NCBI GenBank assembly: GCA_034660995.1
Contig: JAYEKL010000004.1
Span: 1-28,715, forward strand
Origin: JAYEKL01 sp034660995
Lineage (GTDB): Bacteria; Patescibacteriota; Minisyncoccia; JAHIHE01; JAGLIN01
Direction of reading: 5' to 3'
DNA length: 28,715 bases
Shown: in pieces, positions 15,414 through 22,379 of the stretch
Layout of the letters: every line of letters begins with the position of its first letter
Numbering within the stretch: position 1 is the first letter of the stretch
Translations under genes and position numbers: made by a program
The notes under the pieces: model-generated
What the model was told of the DNA's origin: nothing
The model's database searches: none
What the model saw: the letters and a program-made list of their open reading frames with translations, nothing else

Positions 15414-15442
15414 ATTCTAGTTTTAATTATATTATAAGTCAA
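15414..15442 (-). promoter_or_regulatory. sigma-70-type promoter for the 106-residue gene
   Basis: On the minus strand TTGACT (15437-15442) and TAGAAT (15414-15419) are separated by exactly 17 bp. They lie about 27 bp upstream of the start codon, followed by the AGGAGA ribosome site. The pgk ATG is only 8 bp away on the other side, so the pgk promoter must overlap this region or lie within the minus-strand gene. Confidence 0.7.
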
Positions 15443-15450
15443 TCATTCTT

Positions 15451-16617
15451 ATGAAAACAATAAAATCTGTTCAAAATCTAGAAAACAAAAAAATTATCGT
15501 GAGAGTTGATTTTAATGTGCCAGTTGGAGATGATGGGGTTGTTAGTGACGAGGAAGACTGGAGAATTAAAGCGTCTTTGCCAGTGATAAGGTATTTACTT
15601 GAAAAAAAGGCAAAGATTATTTTAATGTCTCATTTGGGGAGACCGGAAATAAGCCAAAAGTCTATAAAGTTGAAAGTTCATAAAGTTAGAAGTCAGGAAT
15701 ATAGTTTAAAGCCTGTTGCGAATAGGTTGGAAAAATTGTTGAATAAAGAGGTAAAATTTGTTGATGATTGTGTTGGTGATGAAGCTAAGGGTGCTGTTGG
15801 AAAAATGCGAGCGGGAGAGATTATTTTATTAGAAAATTTAAGGTTTTATAAAGAAGAAGAAAATAATAACATAGAGTTCGCTAAGAAATTATCTGAATTA
15901 GCTGATATTTATATAAATAATGCTTTCTCTGTTTCTCATAGAGAACACGCTTCCGTTATTGCGATTACAAAATTCCTGCCGTCTTATGCGGGATTGCTTC
16001 TAGAAAAAGAAGTCGGCGTTTTATCGGTAGCGATTAATAATCCAGAAGAGCCAGCAACGGTTATTGTTGGCGGGGCGAAAGTTGAAACCAAGTTGCCGAT
16101 GATAAAATATCTAGTGAACAAATTTGATAATATTTTGGTGGGCGGAGTGGTGGCAAATAAGATGCTGGATAGCGTATTGGCGGAAAAACATATTTCTAAC
16201 ACACCCCATCTGCTTCGCGAATTACCCCTCTCAAGAGGGGAATACTTCCAAGAAATGGATGATCAAAATTTAAAAATAAAACTGCCGATAGATTTTGTTC
16301 GGGAGAATAATAAAAGATTAGATATTGGCGTAGAAACTGCAAAATTATATTCAAAAATAATAACTGATTCTAAAACCGTAATTTGGAACGGACCAATGGG
16401 ATTGTTTGAAGAGGATGATTTTTCTTCAGGGACCAAGGAGATTGCTAAAGCAGTTGCCAGAACTAAAGGATATACTATAATAGGAGGAGGAGATACGATC
16501 TCTGCGGTAGATAAGTTTGAAGACATAGAAAAGATAGATTGTGTCTGTACTGGCGGAGGAGCAATGCTGGAATTTTTAGCAGGAAAAAAGCTACCGGGGA
16601 TAGAAACATTAGAATAA
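15451..16617 (+). CDS. pgk: Phosphoglycerate kinase
   Basis: This enzyme transfers phosphate from 1,3-bisphosphoglycerate to ADP, giving ATP and 3-phosphoglycerate. The 388 residues include VRVDFNVP (17-24), SHLGRP, LLENLRFYKEEE, NAFSVSHREHAS, GGAKVETKL, the WNGPMGLFE segment, GGGDTISAV and TGGGAMLEFLAGKKLPGI. Two insertions stand out. Residues 73-83 (KLKVHKVRSQE) come from a 35-bp repeat also present in eno. Residues about 250-268 (NTPHLLRELPLSRGEYFQE) come from a palindromic element also present in a spacer at 9489. Both lie in loops between well-conserved segments, so the enzyme may still work; the total length stays near normal because other loops are short. It has an ATG start without a Shine-Dalgarno. 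Confidence 0.96.
   Translation: MKTIKSVQNLENKKIIVRVDFNVPVGDDGVVSDEEDWRIKASLPVIRYLLEKKAKIILMSHLGRPEISQKSIKLKVHKVRSQEYSLKPVANRLEKLLNKEVKFVDDCVGDEAKGAVGKMRAGEIILLENLRFYKEEENNNIEFAKKLSELADIYINNAFSVSHREHASVIAITKFLPSYAGLLLEKEVGVLSVAINNPEEPATVIVGGAKVETKLPMIKYLVNKFDNILVGGVVANKMLDSVLAEKHISNTPHLLRELPLSRGEYFQEMDDQNLKIKLPIDFVRENNKRLDIGVETAKLYSKIITDSKTVIWNGPMGLFEEDDFSSGTKEIAKAVARTKGYTIIGGGDTISAVDKFEDIEKIDCVCTGGGAMLEFLAGKKLPGIETLE
15666..15700. repeat. 35-bp repeat inside pgk, shared with eno
   Basis: This stretch matches 18160-18194 in eno at 32 of 35 positions and is read in the same frame, giving KLKVHKVRSQ here and KLKVHKVKSQ there. It is built of AAAGTT-like subunits. Confidence 0.92.
16198..16245. 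repeat. palindromic element inside pgk
   Basis: CCCCTCTCAAGAGGGG (16225-16240) is a perfect 7-bp stem with a 2-nt loop, next to AACACACCCCATCTGCTTCGCG. In reverse complement it matches the spacer element at 9489-9520 (ATTCCCCTCTTGAGAGGGGTA and GGGGTGTGT). It is translated as TPHLLRELPLSRGE. Confidence 0.88.
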
Positions 16618-16660
16618 TTTTTGTTTTATCAGCAACCTATGATTTTATTAAAATTAAAAA

Positions 16661-17224
16661 ATGATTATGAGAAAAACAATAACAAAAAGAAGAATAACAA
16701 AACAAAGGAAAAAACAGAAAAAAGGTTTTACTCAAAATATTTATTTTGAAACAATTTTAATAATACTTCTTATTCCGACTTTAGTGTTTGTTCTAGTTCC
16801 TATTTTTAATACAAATGGAATTTACAAAGAGCAGTGTTTAGAGGAAAGTAAAAATGTGAGAATATTGACTGATAAAAATATTTATAATCCAAATGATAAA
16901 ATTGTTTTGATTGTAAAAAATAATTCAGACGAAATGGTATACTTTGAACCTTGTGAATATCTAAATAATTTTGATAAAAAAGTAAATGGAAGGTGGATAA
17001 CAGAGAGTGATATTATAGATAATGAGATTTATGATGAATATGATTTTGACAAAAAAGATAGTATTATTAAATGCAAGATAGATTTACCGCAATCAGGCGA
17101 TGGTATTTATAGGGCTGTTGTTAAAGTGTATCGCGATTGTAAAATGCCAGGCTATAGTATGTGTAAAAGTTCTGAAACTTTTTACTCAAACGAATTTGAA
17201 GTAGAAGAACGAATTAAAAATTAA
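16661..17224 (+). CDS. Membrane-anchored protein with an Ig-like extracellular domain
   Basis: The 187 residues start with a very basic tail (KRRITKQRKKQKK). One helix follows (ETILIILLIPTLVFVLVPIF, about 29-48), so the remainder should be outside the cell. The outer part begins NVRILTDKNIYNPNDKIVLI and VKNNSDEMVYF. This is a 'tdk-Y-p-gd-v-l-v-N-s-V-f' pattern seen in Ig-like or BsuPI-like beta-sandwich domains. Four cysteines in the outer part may pair. The start could be ATG 16661 or 16667 (MIMRK); neither has a Shine-Dalgarno. It sits between pgk and eno, whose ATG is 12 bp after its stop, so it is likely co-transcribed. Its role is unknown. Confidence 0.65.
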   Translation: MIMRKTITKRRITKQRKKQKKGFTQNIYFETILIILLIPTLVFVLVPIFNTNGIYKEQCLEESKNVRILTDKNIYNPNDKIVLIVKNNSDEMVYFEPCEYLNNFDKKVNGRWITESDIIDNEIYDEYDFDKKDSIIKCKIDLPQSGDGIYRAVVKVYRDCKMPGYSMCKSSETFYSNEFEVEERIKN

Positions 17225-17236
17225 GAATTAAGAATA

Positions 17237-18511
17237 ATGAATAAAATCAAAAAAATTAAAGCGCGGGAAATTCTTGATTCTCGCGGTAATCCAACCGTAG
17301 AAGTTGAAGTTGTTTTGGAAAATAAGATTAGAGTTGTTGCCGCTGTTCCTTCTGGCGCTTCAACAGGAGAATTTGAAGCTTTGGAATTGCGCGATAGGGA
17401 TAAGTCAAGATATAGTGGAAAGGGAGTTTTGAAAGCCTGTGAAAATGTTAATAAGAAAATTGCAAAAGCTTTGATAGGACAGCCAGTTACTGCGCAGAAA
17501 AAAATTGATAAAATTATGCTTGATCTTGACGGTACTGAAAACAAATCAAATTTAGGAGCAAATGCAATTTTAGGGGTTTCTCTTGCTTGTGCTAGGGCTG
17601 GGGCAAAAGCAAAAAATAAACCTTTATATAAATATATAGGATCAACTTACGGTTTTAAAGTAAAAGATTTTGGCTTGCCGGTTCCGATGTTTAATATAAT
17701 AAATGGCGGTAAGCATGCCGATAGCGGTCTCTCAATTCAGGAATTTATGATTTTGCCAGTCGGAATTAAGGGATCAGTTGAAAGAATTAGGGCAGGAAGT
17801 GAAATTTTTCATACATTAAAAACAATTCTTTCTGCTAAGGGTTATTCAATTGGAGTTGGAGACGAAGGAGGTTTTGCTCCAAAGCTTGATAGTCATACGC
17901 AGGCGTTTGAGTTAATTACAAAAGCTATAGAAAAGTCTGGATATAAGGCTGGCAAAGATATTGTTTTTGCAATTGATGCTGCGGCAAATTCATTTTGTGA
18001 TACCGATAGCAATGGATACATATTAAAGCCTGAAAATATTTCTTTGGACTATAATCGGTTAATTGCGTTGTATCTGGAATGGATCGAAAAATATCCTTTA
18101 ATTTCAATTGAAGATGGTTTAAATGAAAACGATTGGGATGAATGGAAAGAGATGAGTAAAAAGTTAAAAGTTCATAAAGTTAAAAGTCAGAAATTAATGA
18201 TTGTGGCAGATGATTTAACTGTGACGAATACAAAAAGATTGCAAAAGGCAGTTAAAGATAGTTGTGCCAATGCGATTATTATTAAATCAAACCAAATTGG
18301 AACCCTAACAGAGACGATAGAATGTGTAAAAATAGCGCAAAAAGCTAGCTGGAAAATTATTGTCTCACACAGAAGCGGTGAAACTTGTGATGATTTTATT
18401 ACTGATTTAGCGGTTGCTGTCAGTGCTGATTTCTTAAAAGCGGGATCACTATCGCGCGGAGAAAGATTGGCAAAATATAATCGGTTGATGGAGATAGAAG
18501 ATAATTTTTAA
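17237..18511 (+). CDS. eno: Enolase
   Basis: This Mg-dependent enzyme dehydrates 2-phosphoglycerate to phosphoenolpyruvate. The 424 residues are full length: AREILDSRGNPTVEVEV, PSGASTGEFEALELRD, the GVGDEGGFAP loop, a metal Asp in DAAA, ISIEDGL with a metal Glu, VADDL with a metal Asp, and the catalytic Lys in IIIKSNQIGTLTE. SHRSGET and KAGSLSRGERLAKYNRL follow. Residues 309-319 (KLKVHKVKSQK), between the 'W-x-x-MSK' helix and VADD, are an in-frame repeat shared with pgk; the family usually has only a few residues there. A Ser replaces the usual Pro or Val in IKSNQ, next to the catalytic Lys. It has an ATG start without a Shine-Dalgarno. A restriction-modification cassette follows. Confidence 0.96.
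   Translation: MNKIKKIKAREILDSRGNPTVEVEVVLENKIRVVAAVPSGASTGEFEALELRDRDKSRYSGKGVLKACENVNKKIAKALIGQPVTAQKKIDKIMLDLDGTENKSNLGANAILGVSLACARAGAKAKNKPLYKYIGSTYGFKVKDFGLPVPMFNIINGGKHADSGLSIQEFMILPVGIKGSVERIRAGSEIFHTLKTILSAKGYSIGVGDEGGFAPKLDSHTQAFELITKAIEKSGYKAGKDIVFAIDAAANSFCDTDSNGYILKPENISLDYNRLIALYLEWIEKYPLISIEDGLNENDWDEWKEMSKKLKVHKVKSQKLMIVADDLTVTNTKRLQKAVKDSCANAIIIKSNQIGTLTETIECVKIAQKASWKIIVSHRSGETCDDFITDLAVAVSADFLKAGSLSRGERLAKYNRLMEIEDNF
18160..18194. repeat. 35-bp repeat inside eno, shared with pgk
   Basis: It runs AAAGTTAAAAGTTCATAAAG then TTAAAAGTCAGAAAT and matches 15666-15700 at 32 of 35 positions. The reading frame is the same in both genes. Confidence 0.92.
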
Positions 18512-18537
18512 CCTTACAATTTTTAAAATCAATAATT

Positions 18538-19157
18538 ATGAATATTTTTCAAAAAGGCGATTATAGGCTAATACCTAATTCTTTTAAAACTAAAGGAATT
18601 ATGGCGTTGGAAGAACTGACAAAATTTCAAAATGAGTTTAAAAGTTATGATACTGATACGACAATTAATGAAATAAGAGATTCTATTATTGGAAGTTATT
18701 TGGGTTATGACTTGCTAAATTTAATAAACACGGATTTGATGCTAAAAATAGTAAAACTGGAAAATTTTTAGAAGTGAAACAGTGTAGTATTTTTTCTAAA
18801 AGATTGGGTAGTACCTGGAATGATACAAACGAAGAAAAAGCCAAAGCTTTTAGCAATAAAAAATTATTTACAGCGGTAGGGACATGGAAAGGCGCATCTG
18901 ATTTGCAGTTTATTGTATATGGACAACATAAAGATATGGGAAAATATTTACTGGAAAGAGTTAAGGCCGTTGCTAATACTAGCACTCGCTCAACTCAAAA
19001 TATTGGAATAGAAAAAATGATTAAAGATTATAATTTTAAAGTTATAGTTTCGCCAGATAAAAATAAAGAATTTGTATATAAGATATTAGTAAATTATAAA
19101 AAAAATATTTCAACATATTTAAAATTGACAGATCTTTTAACCATTCAAGATATTTGA
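18538..19157 (+). pseudogene. Type II restriction endonuclease, frameshifted
   Basis: The gene lies in two frames. From 18538 a 77-residue frame reads MNIFQKGDYRLIPNSFKTKG and on to IRDSIIGSYLGYD, then runs to a premature TAG at 18769-18771. The continuation in the -1 frame is open from 18711 and reads LAKFNKHGFDAKNSKTGKFL, then EVKQCSIFSK, to TGA at 19155. The GFDA and LEVKQ stretch looks like the PD-(D/E)xK core (Asp, then Glu-x-Lys) of type II nucleases. One missing base near 18711 restores one protein of about 205 residues. I see no slippery heptamer, so programmed frameshifting is unlikely. The methylase starts one base after the stop. Calling it a nuclease relies on the motif and this pairing; the recognition site is unknown. 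Confidence 0.72.
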
Positions 19158-19158
19158 T

Positions 19159-20124
19159 ATGCTAAATTTATATAATAAAAATTCATACGAATTAGAAGAT
19201 ATAGATAGTAATTCTGTTGATTCCATTATCACTGATCCGCCATATGGTATTTCATATCAAAATAATTATTGGGACAAAGATTTGCCCAAAAAAGAAATAT
19301 GGGATAATAGTTTCAAAAAATTAAAGCCTGGCGCTTTTGGGTTGATTTTTAGTTCGATTAGATTAATGCATAGGTTGATGGTTAATTTAGAGGATAGTGG
19401 TTTTTTAATAAAAGATGTATTATTTTGGTCATATCTTAACGGTATGCCGAAAAGCAGAAATGTTGGATTGTTAATAGATCAAGAATTAAATATTAAAAGC
19501 GAAAAGATTGGTGAATATAAATATGTTCAGGGCTACAAAAAGAATGGTGCTGATAGTTACAAAATAAAACAAAAATTTAAATTATCGCCAATTTCAGAAT
19601 TAGGTAAAAAATATGATGGTTCTGGATTAGGAACTAAGCCAGCCTATGAGCCGATTATCTTAATACAAAAGCCTATTAAAAAAGAATTAAATGTTGCTCA
19701 AAATATTATAAGATACGGAACAGGAGCTTTAAACTTTGAAGAAAGTAGAATACCTTACGAAAAAGGAGAAAATAAAGTTGGACACAATCCACATCCGAAA
19801 GGAAGGGTTCCTGCAAATATTATTAGAACAAATAAATTTAAAGACGGATATGATAAATTTTTTTTGGTTCCAAAAGTTAGACAAAATAAAGAATCTTTTA
19901 ATTTTCATCCGACACTAAAACCTGTTGAGTTAATGTTTCATTTGGTAAAATTAGTAAGTTTTGAAAATCAGACAGTGATAGATCCTTTTATGGGTAGTGG
20001 CTCAACGGGACTAGCTTGTCTTGAGTTAAAAAGAAAATTTATAGGGTATGAATTAGATAAAGATTATTTCAAAATAGCAGAGCAAAGACTTACTAATAAA
20101 CAAAAATCACCAAAATTATTTTAA
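19159..20124 (+). CDS. Site-specific DNA methyltransferase, beta-type (N6-adenine or N4-cytosine)
   Basis: The 321 residues carry the catalytic DPPY at 26-29 (ITDPPYGISYQNNYWD) before the S-adenosylmethionine-binding DPFMGSGST at 275-283. This order of motifs (IV, target recognition region, then I) defines the beta group. HPTLKPVELM just before motif I is the usual motif X region. The middle (about 110-250) would be the target-recognition domain. DPPY favours adenine-N6 methylation, but N4-cytosine is possible. It is the partner of the frameshifted nuclease immediately upstream and should still protect DNA after loss of the nuclease. Placement between eno and gpmI suggests horizontal arrival of the cassette. 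The ATG at 19159 is one base after the nuclease stop. Confidence 0.9.
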   Translation: MLNLYNKNSYELEDIDSNSVDSIITDPPYGISYQNNYWDKDLPKKEIWDNSFKKLKPGAFGLIFSSIRLMHRLMVNLEDSGFLIKDVLFWSYLNGMPKSRNVGLLIDQELNIKSEKIGEYKYVQGYKKNGADSYKIKQKFKLSPISELGKKYDGSGLGTKPAYEPIILIQKPIKKELNVAQNIIRYGTGALNFEESRIPYEKGENKVGHNPHPKGRVPANIIRTNKFKDGYDKFFLVPKVRQNKESFNFHPTLKPVELMFHLVKLVSFENQTVIDPFMGSGSTGLACLELKRKFIGYELDKDYFKIAEQRLTNKQKSPKLF

Positions 20125-20135
20125 TTTAATTACTC

Positions 20136-20255
20136 ATGAAAAAACCAACAAACATTCTAATAATTCTTAATGGCTGGGAAGTCACGACGAAAAATAAGGG
20201 AAATGCTATTGAATTAGCGAAAAAACCATTTTTTAATCATTTAGTAAAAAAATAA
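20136..20255 (+). pseudogene. Decayed duplicate of the gpmI 5' end
   Basis: The 39-codon frame MKKPTNILIILNGWEVTTKN ... AELAKKPFF-like start copies the first 40 residues of gpmI (20819), with long identical DNA runs, then hits TAA exactly where homology ends. The metal-binding Asp of DGWG has become Asn (NGWE), so it cannot be a working enzyme. It differs from gpmI by several silent and a few coding changes, so the duplication is not recent. The break is 13 bp before an inverted-repeat copy at 20269. Confidence 0.9.
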
Positions 20256-20268
20256 TCACAAAATCATT

Positions 20269-20298
20269 GTCATTCCTACGGAGGCAGGAATCCAGATG
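20269..20298 (+). repeat. GTCATTCC palindromic repeat left of the GIY-YIG gene
   Basis: Unit GTCATTCCTACGGAGGCAGG with AATCCAGATG following. The flank (CATCTTTAGACATTATTTT) resembles that of copy 1 after the NuoF-like gene. Confidence 0.9.
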
Positions 20299-20360
20299 AA
20301 ACATCTTTAGACATTATTTTTAAATAAAGCTTTATAAAAAATAAAAACTTTTTTATAAAA

Positions 20361-20657
20361 ATGAAAACACAAAAAATTTATAACACTTATATTACTGCAA
20401 GCAAAAGAAACGGCACTTTATATATTGGTGTAACATCCAATCTTAAAAAAAGAATTTATGAACATAAAAAAAGTCTGGTAGATTGATTTACAAAGAAATA
20501 TAAAGTTGATAAACTTGTCTATTTTGAAACGACTAATGATATTAATAGCGCTATTCAAAGAGAAAAACAATTGAAAAAATGGAAAAGAGAGTGGAAAATA
20601 AAATTAATTGAAAAAGAAAATTCTTGCTGGATAGATTTATATTATAATTTAGAATAA
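20361..20657 (+). pseudogene. GIY-YIG nuclease (COG2827-like) with an in-frame TGA
   Basis: Reading from ATG 20361 to TAA 20655-20657 gives 98 codons. They contain the GIY-YIG core (YITASKRNGTLYIGVTSNL, then KKRIYEHKK with the catalytic Arg and following His) and the typical second half (FTKKYKVDKLVYFE, then AIQREKQLKKWKREWK). Codon 42 (20484-20486) is TGA, at a position where relatives usually have Gly in a 'GFTKKY' motif. One base change, GGA to TGA, explains it. The frame is otherwise intact over full family length. It sits between inverted copies of the palindromic repeat (20269 and 20712), beside the gpmI fragment. It could be a recently killed mobile nuclease, or could have come from a lineage that reads UGA as glycine. 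Confidence 0.82.
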
Positions 20658-20711
20658 TGATTTTGATTCTACTGTTGATTTTTAATATTTAAAGTTATTC
20701 GATTTTACGCA

Positions 20712-20737
20712 TGGATTCCTGCTTCCGCAGGAATGAC
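20712..20737 (-). repeat. GTCATTCC palindromic repeat right of the GIY-YIG gene (inverted)
   Basis: TGGATTCCTGCTTCCGCAGG followed by AATGAC is the reverse complement of the left copy at 20269 with a few differences. Together the two bracket the GIY-YIG gene. Confidence 0.9.
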
Positions 20738-20818
20738 ATTTTAAAGTTAAATTACAAAATTAAAAATTTAGTCATTATTTAAAAATTATAAAATTAAAAA
20801 TTATAAAATTTTTTATCT

Positions 20819-22372
20819 ATGTATAAAAAACCAACAAACATTCTAATAATTCTTGACGGGTGGGGAGTCACGACGAAAAATAAGGGAAATGCCATTGAAT
20901 TAGCGAAGAAACCGTTTTTTAATAATTTAGTAAAAAAATATCCAAATACAGTACTTAATGCGACTGGACTTGCGGTTGGACTTAGCGAGAATGAAAGAAG
21001 CGGGAGCGAAGCAGGGCATTTTAATATTGGTGCTGGAAGAATTATAGAGCAAGATTCACAAATTATAAGAGAGGACATTGAATCTGGAAAATTCTTCAAA
21101 AATCCAAGAATTCTAAGAGCTATGAATCATTCTTTAACGGAAAAAACAGATTTACATTTTATTGGGCTTTTATCTGAACTTGACAGCCCGCATAGTGATC
21201 CAGACCATATTTATGCTCTTTTGAAACTTGCGAAAGAAAAAAAAATAAAGCAAGTTTATTTGCATCTTTTTACAGATGGAAGGGACACATATAAAAAAAA
21301 GGCGCTTATTTTTTTGAAAGATCTAAGATTTAAAATTAAGGAAATAGGTATTGGCAAAATCGCGACAATAGGTGGTAGGTATTATGGGATGGACAGAGTC
21401 AAGCATTGGGATAGAATGCAAAGAGCGTATGACGCAATGGTTTTAGGAGACGGGAAAAAGAGTAATTCACCGGAAAAGGCTATTGAGAATTCCTATAAGC
21501 AAGGTTTAACTGATGAATTTATTATCCCGACAGTTATTGTAGATGAAAAAAATGAACCGATAGCAAAGATAAAGGACAATGACGCTATAATATTTTTTAA
21601 TGTTCGTGGTGATCGGGCAAGACAATTTACGAAGTTATTTGTTCTTGACAATATTATTGGTTATGAAAACAGATCGCATAAAGTTAAGGATATTTTTGCT
21701 TGTACTTTGACTGATTTTGGTCCTGATCTACCTGTGCAAGTTGCATATTCTTCTCAAGAGATTAAAAACACTGTCCCATCTGTGTTGAAAAATATGAAGC
21801 AGCTTTATATTGCCGAATCAGAAAAATATCCGCATATAACATATTTTTTAAATGGTGGACATAAAAACATTGTTAATAAAGAAGATAGAGAAAAAATACC
21901 ATCACCAAATGTTTTTTCTTATGATCAACAACCAGAGATGTCATCTGCGGATATAACAAAAGTTATAGTTTTAAATATAGAACACAGTGTTTATGATTTT
22001 ATAGCGGTGAATTATGCAAATGCTGATATGGTCGGGCATACCGGGAATTTAAAAGCGGCCATAACGGCGATAGAATTTTTAGATAAATGTTTACGGCAAG
22101 TGATTGAAAAAATATTAGAAAGTGGGGGAATGGCAATTGTTACAGCTGATCATGGTAATGCTGATGAAATGATCGATCTAAAAACAGGAGAAATTATGAC
22201 AATGCATAGTAAGAATCCCGTACCGTTTATTATAGTTAAAAATGGATATAATCCAGAAAAATATAAATTAAAAAGCAATGGAATTTTAGGAAATGTAACT
22301 CCAACTTTGCTTGATGTTTTAGATATAGAAAAACCAAAAGAAATGATTATGGGAAGTTTGATAGAGAAATAA
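20819..22372 (+). CDS. gpmI: 2,3-bisphosphoglycerate-independent phosphoglycerate mutase
   Basis: This enzyme interconverts 3- and 2-phosphoglycerate using a phosphoserine intermediate and two metal ions. The 517 residues are full length. DGWG at 13-16 gives metal Asp13, and GSEAGHFNIGAGR around Ser63 gives the phosphorylated serine (the usual form is GNSEVGH). LLSELDSPHSDPDHIYALL, GGRYYGMDR, NVRGDRARQ, MVGHTGN and TADHGNADEM carry the substrate and metal residues. The ATG at 20819 gives MYKKPTNILIILDGWG; its leader is TATAAAATTTTTTATCT without a Shine-Dalgarno. A broken copy of its 5' end lies 0.7 kb upstream. It precedes the GHKL/swivel fusion by 7 bp and is probably in one transcript with it. 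Confidence 0.97.
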   Translation: MYKKPTNILIILDGWGVTTKNKGNAIELAKKPFFNNLVKKYPNTVLNATGLAVGLSENERSGSEAGHFNIGAGRIIEQDSQIIREDIESGKFFKNPRILRAMNHSLTEKTDLHFIGLLSELDSPHSDPDHIYALLKLAKEKKIKQVYLHLFTDGRDTYKKKALIFLKDLRFKIKEIGIGKIATIGGRYYGMDRVKHWDRMQRAYDAMVLGDGKKSNSPEKAIENSYKQGLTDEFIIPTVIVDEKNEPIAKIKDNDAIIFFNVRGDRARQFTKLFVLDNIIGYENRSHKVKDIFACTLTDFGPDLPVQVAYSSQEIKNTVPSVLKNMKQLYIAESEKYPHITYFLNGGHKNIVNKEDREKIPSPNVFSYDQQPEMSSADITKVIVLNIEHSVYDFIAVNYANADMVGHTGNLKAAITAIEFLDKCLRQVIEKILESGGMAIVTADHGNADEMIDLKTGEIMTMHSKNPVPFIIVKNGYNPEKYKLKSNGILGNVTPTLLDVLDIEKPKEMIMGSLIEK

Positions 22373-22379
22373 ATAAAAT

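Noticed and set aside
18700..18730. Programmed -1 frameshift in the restriction nuclease
   Set aside because: There is no slippery X-XXY-YYZ heptamer at the junction and no clear downstream pseudoknot; a base loss is simpler.
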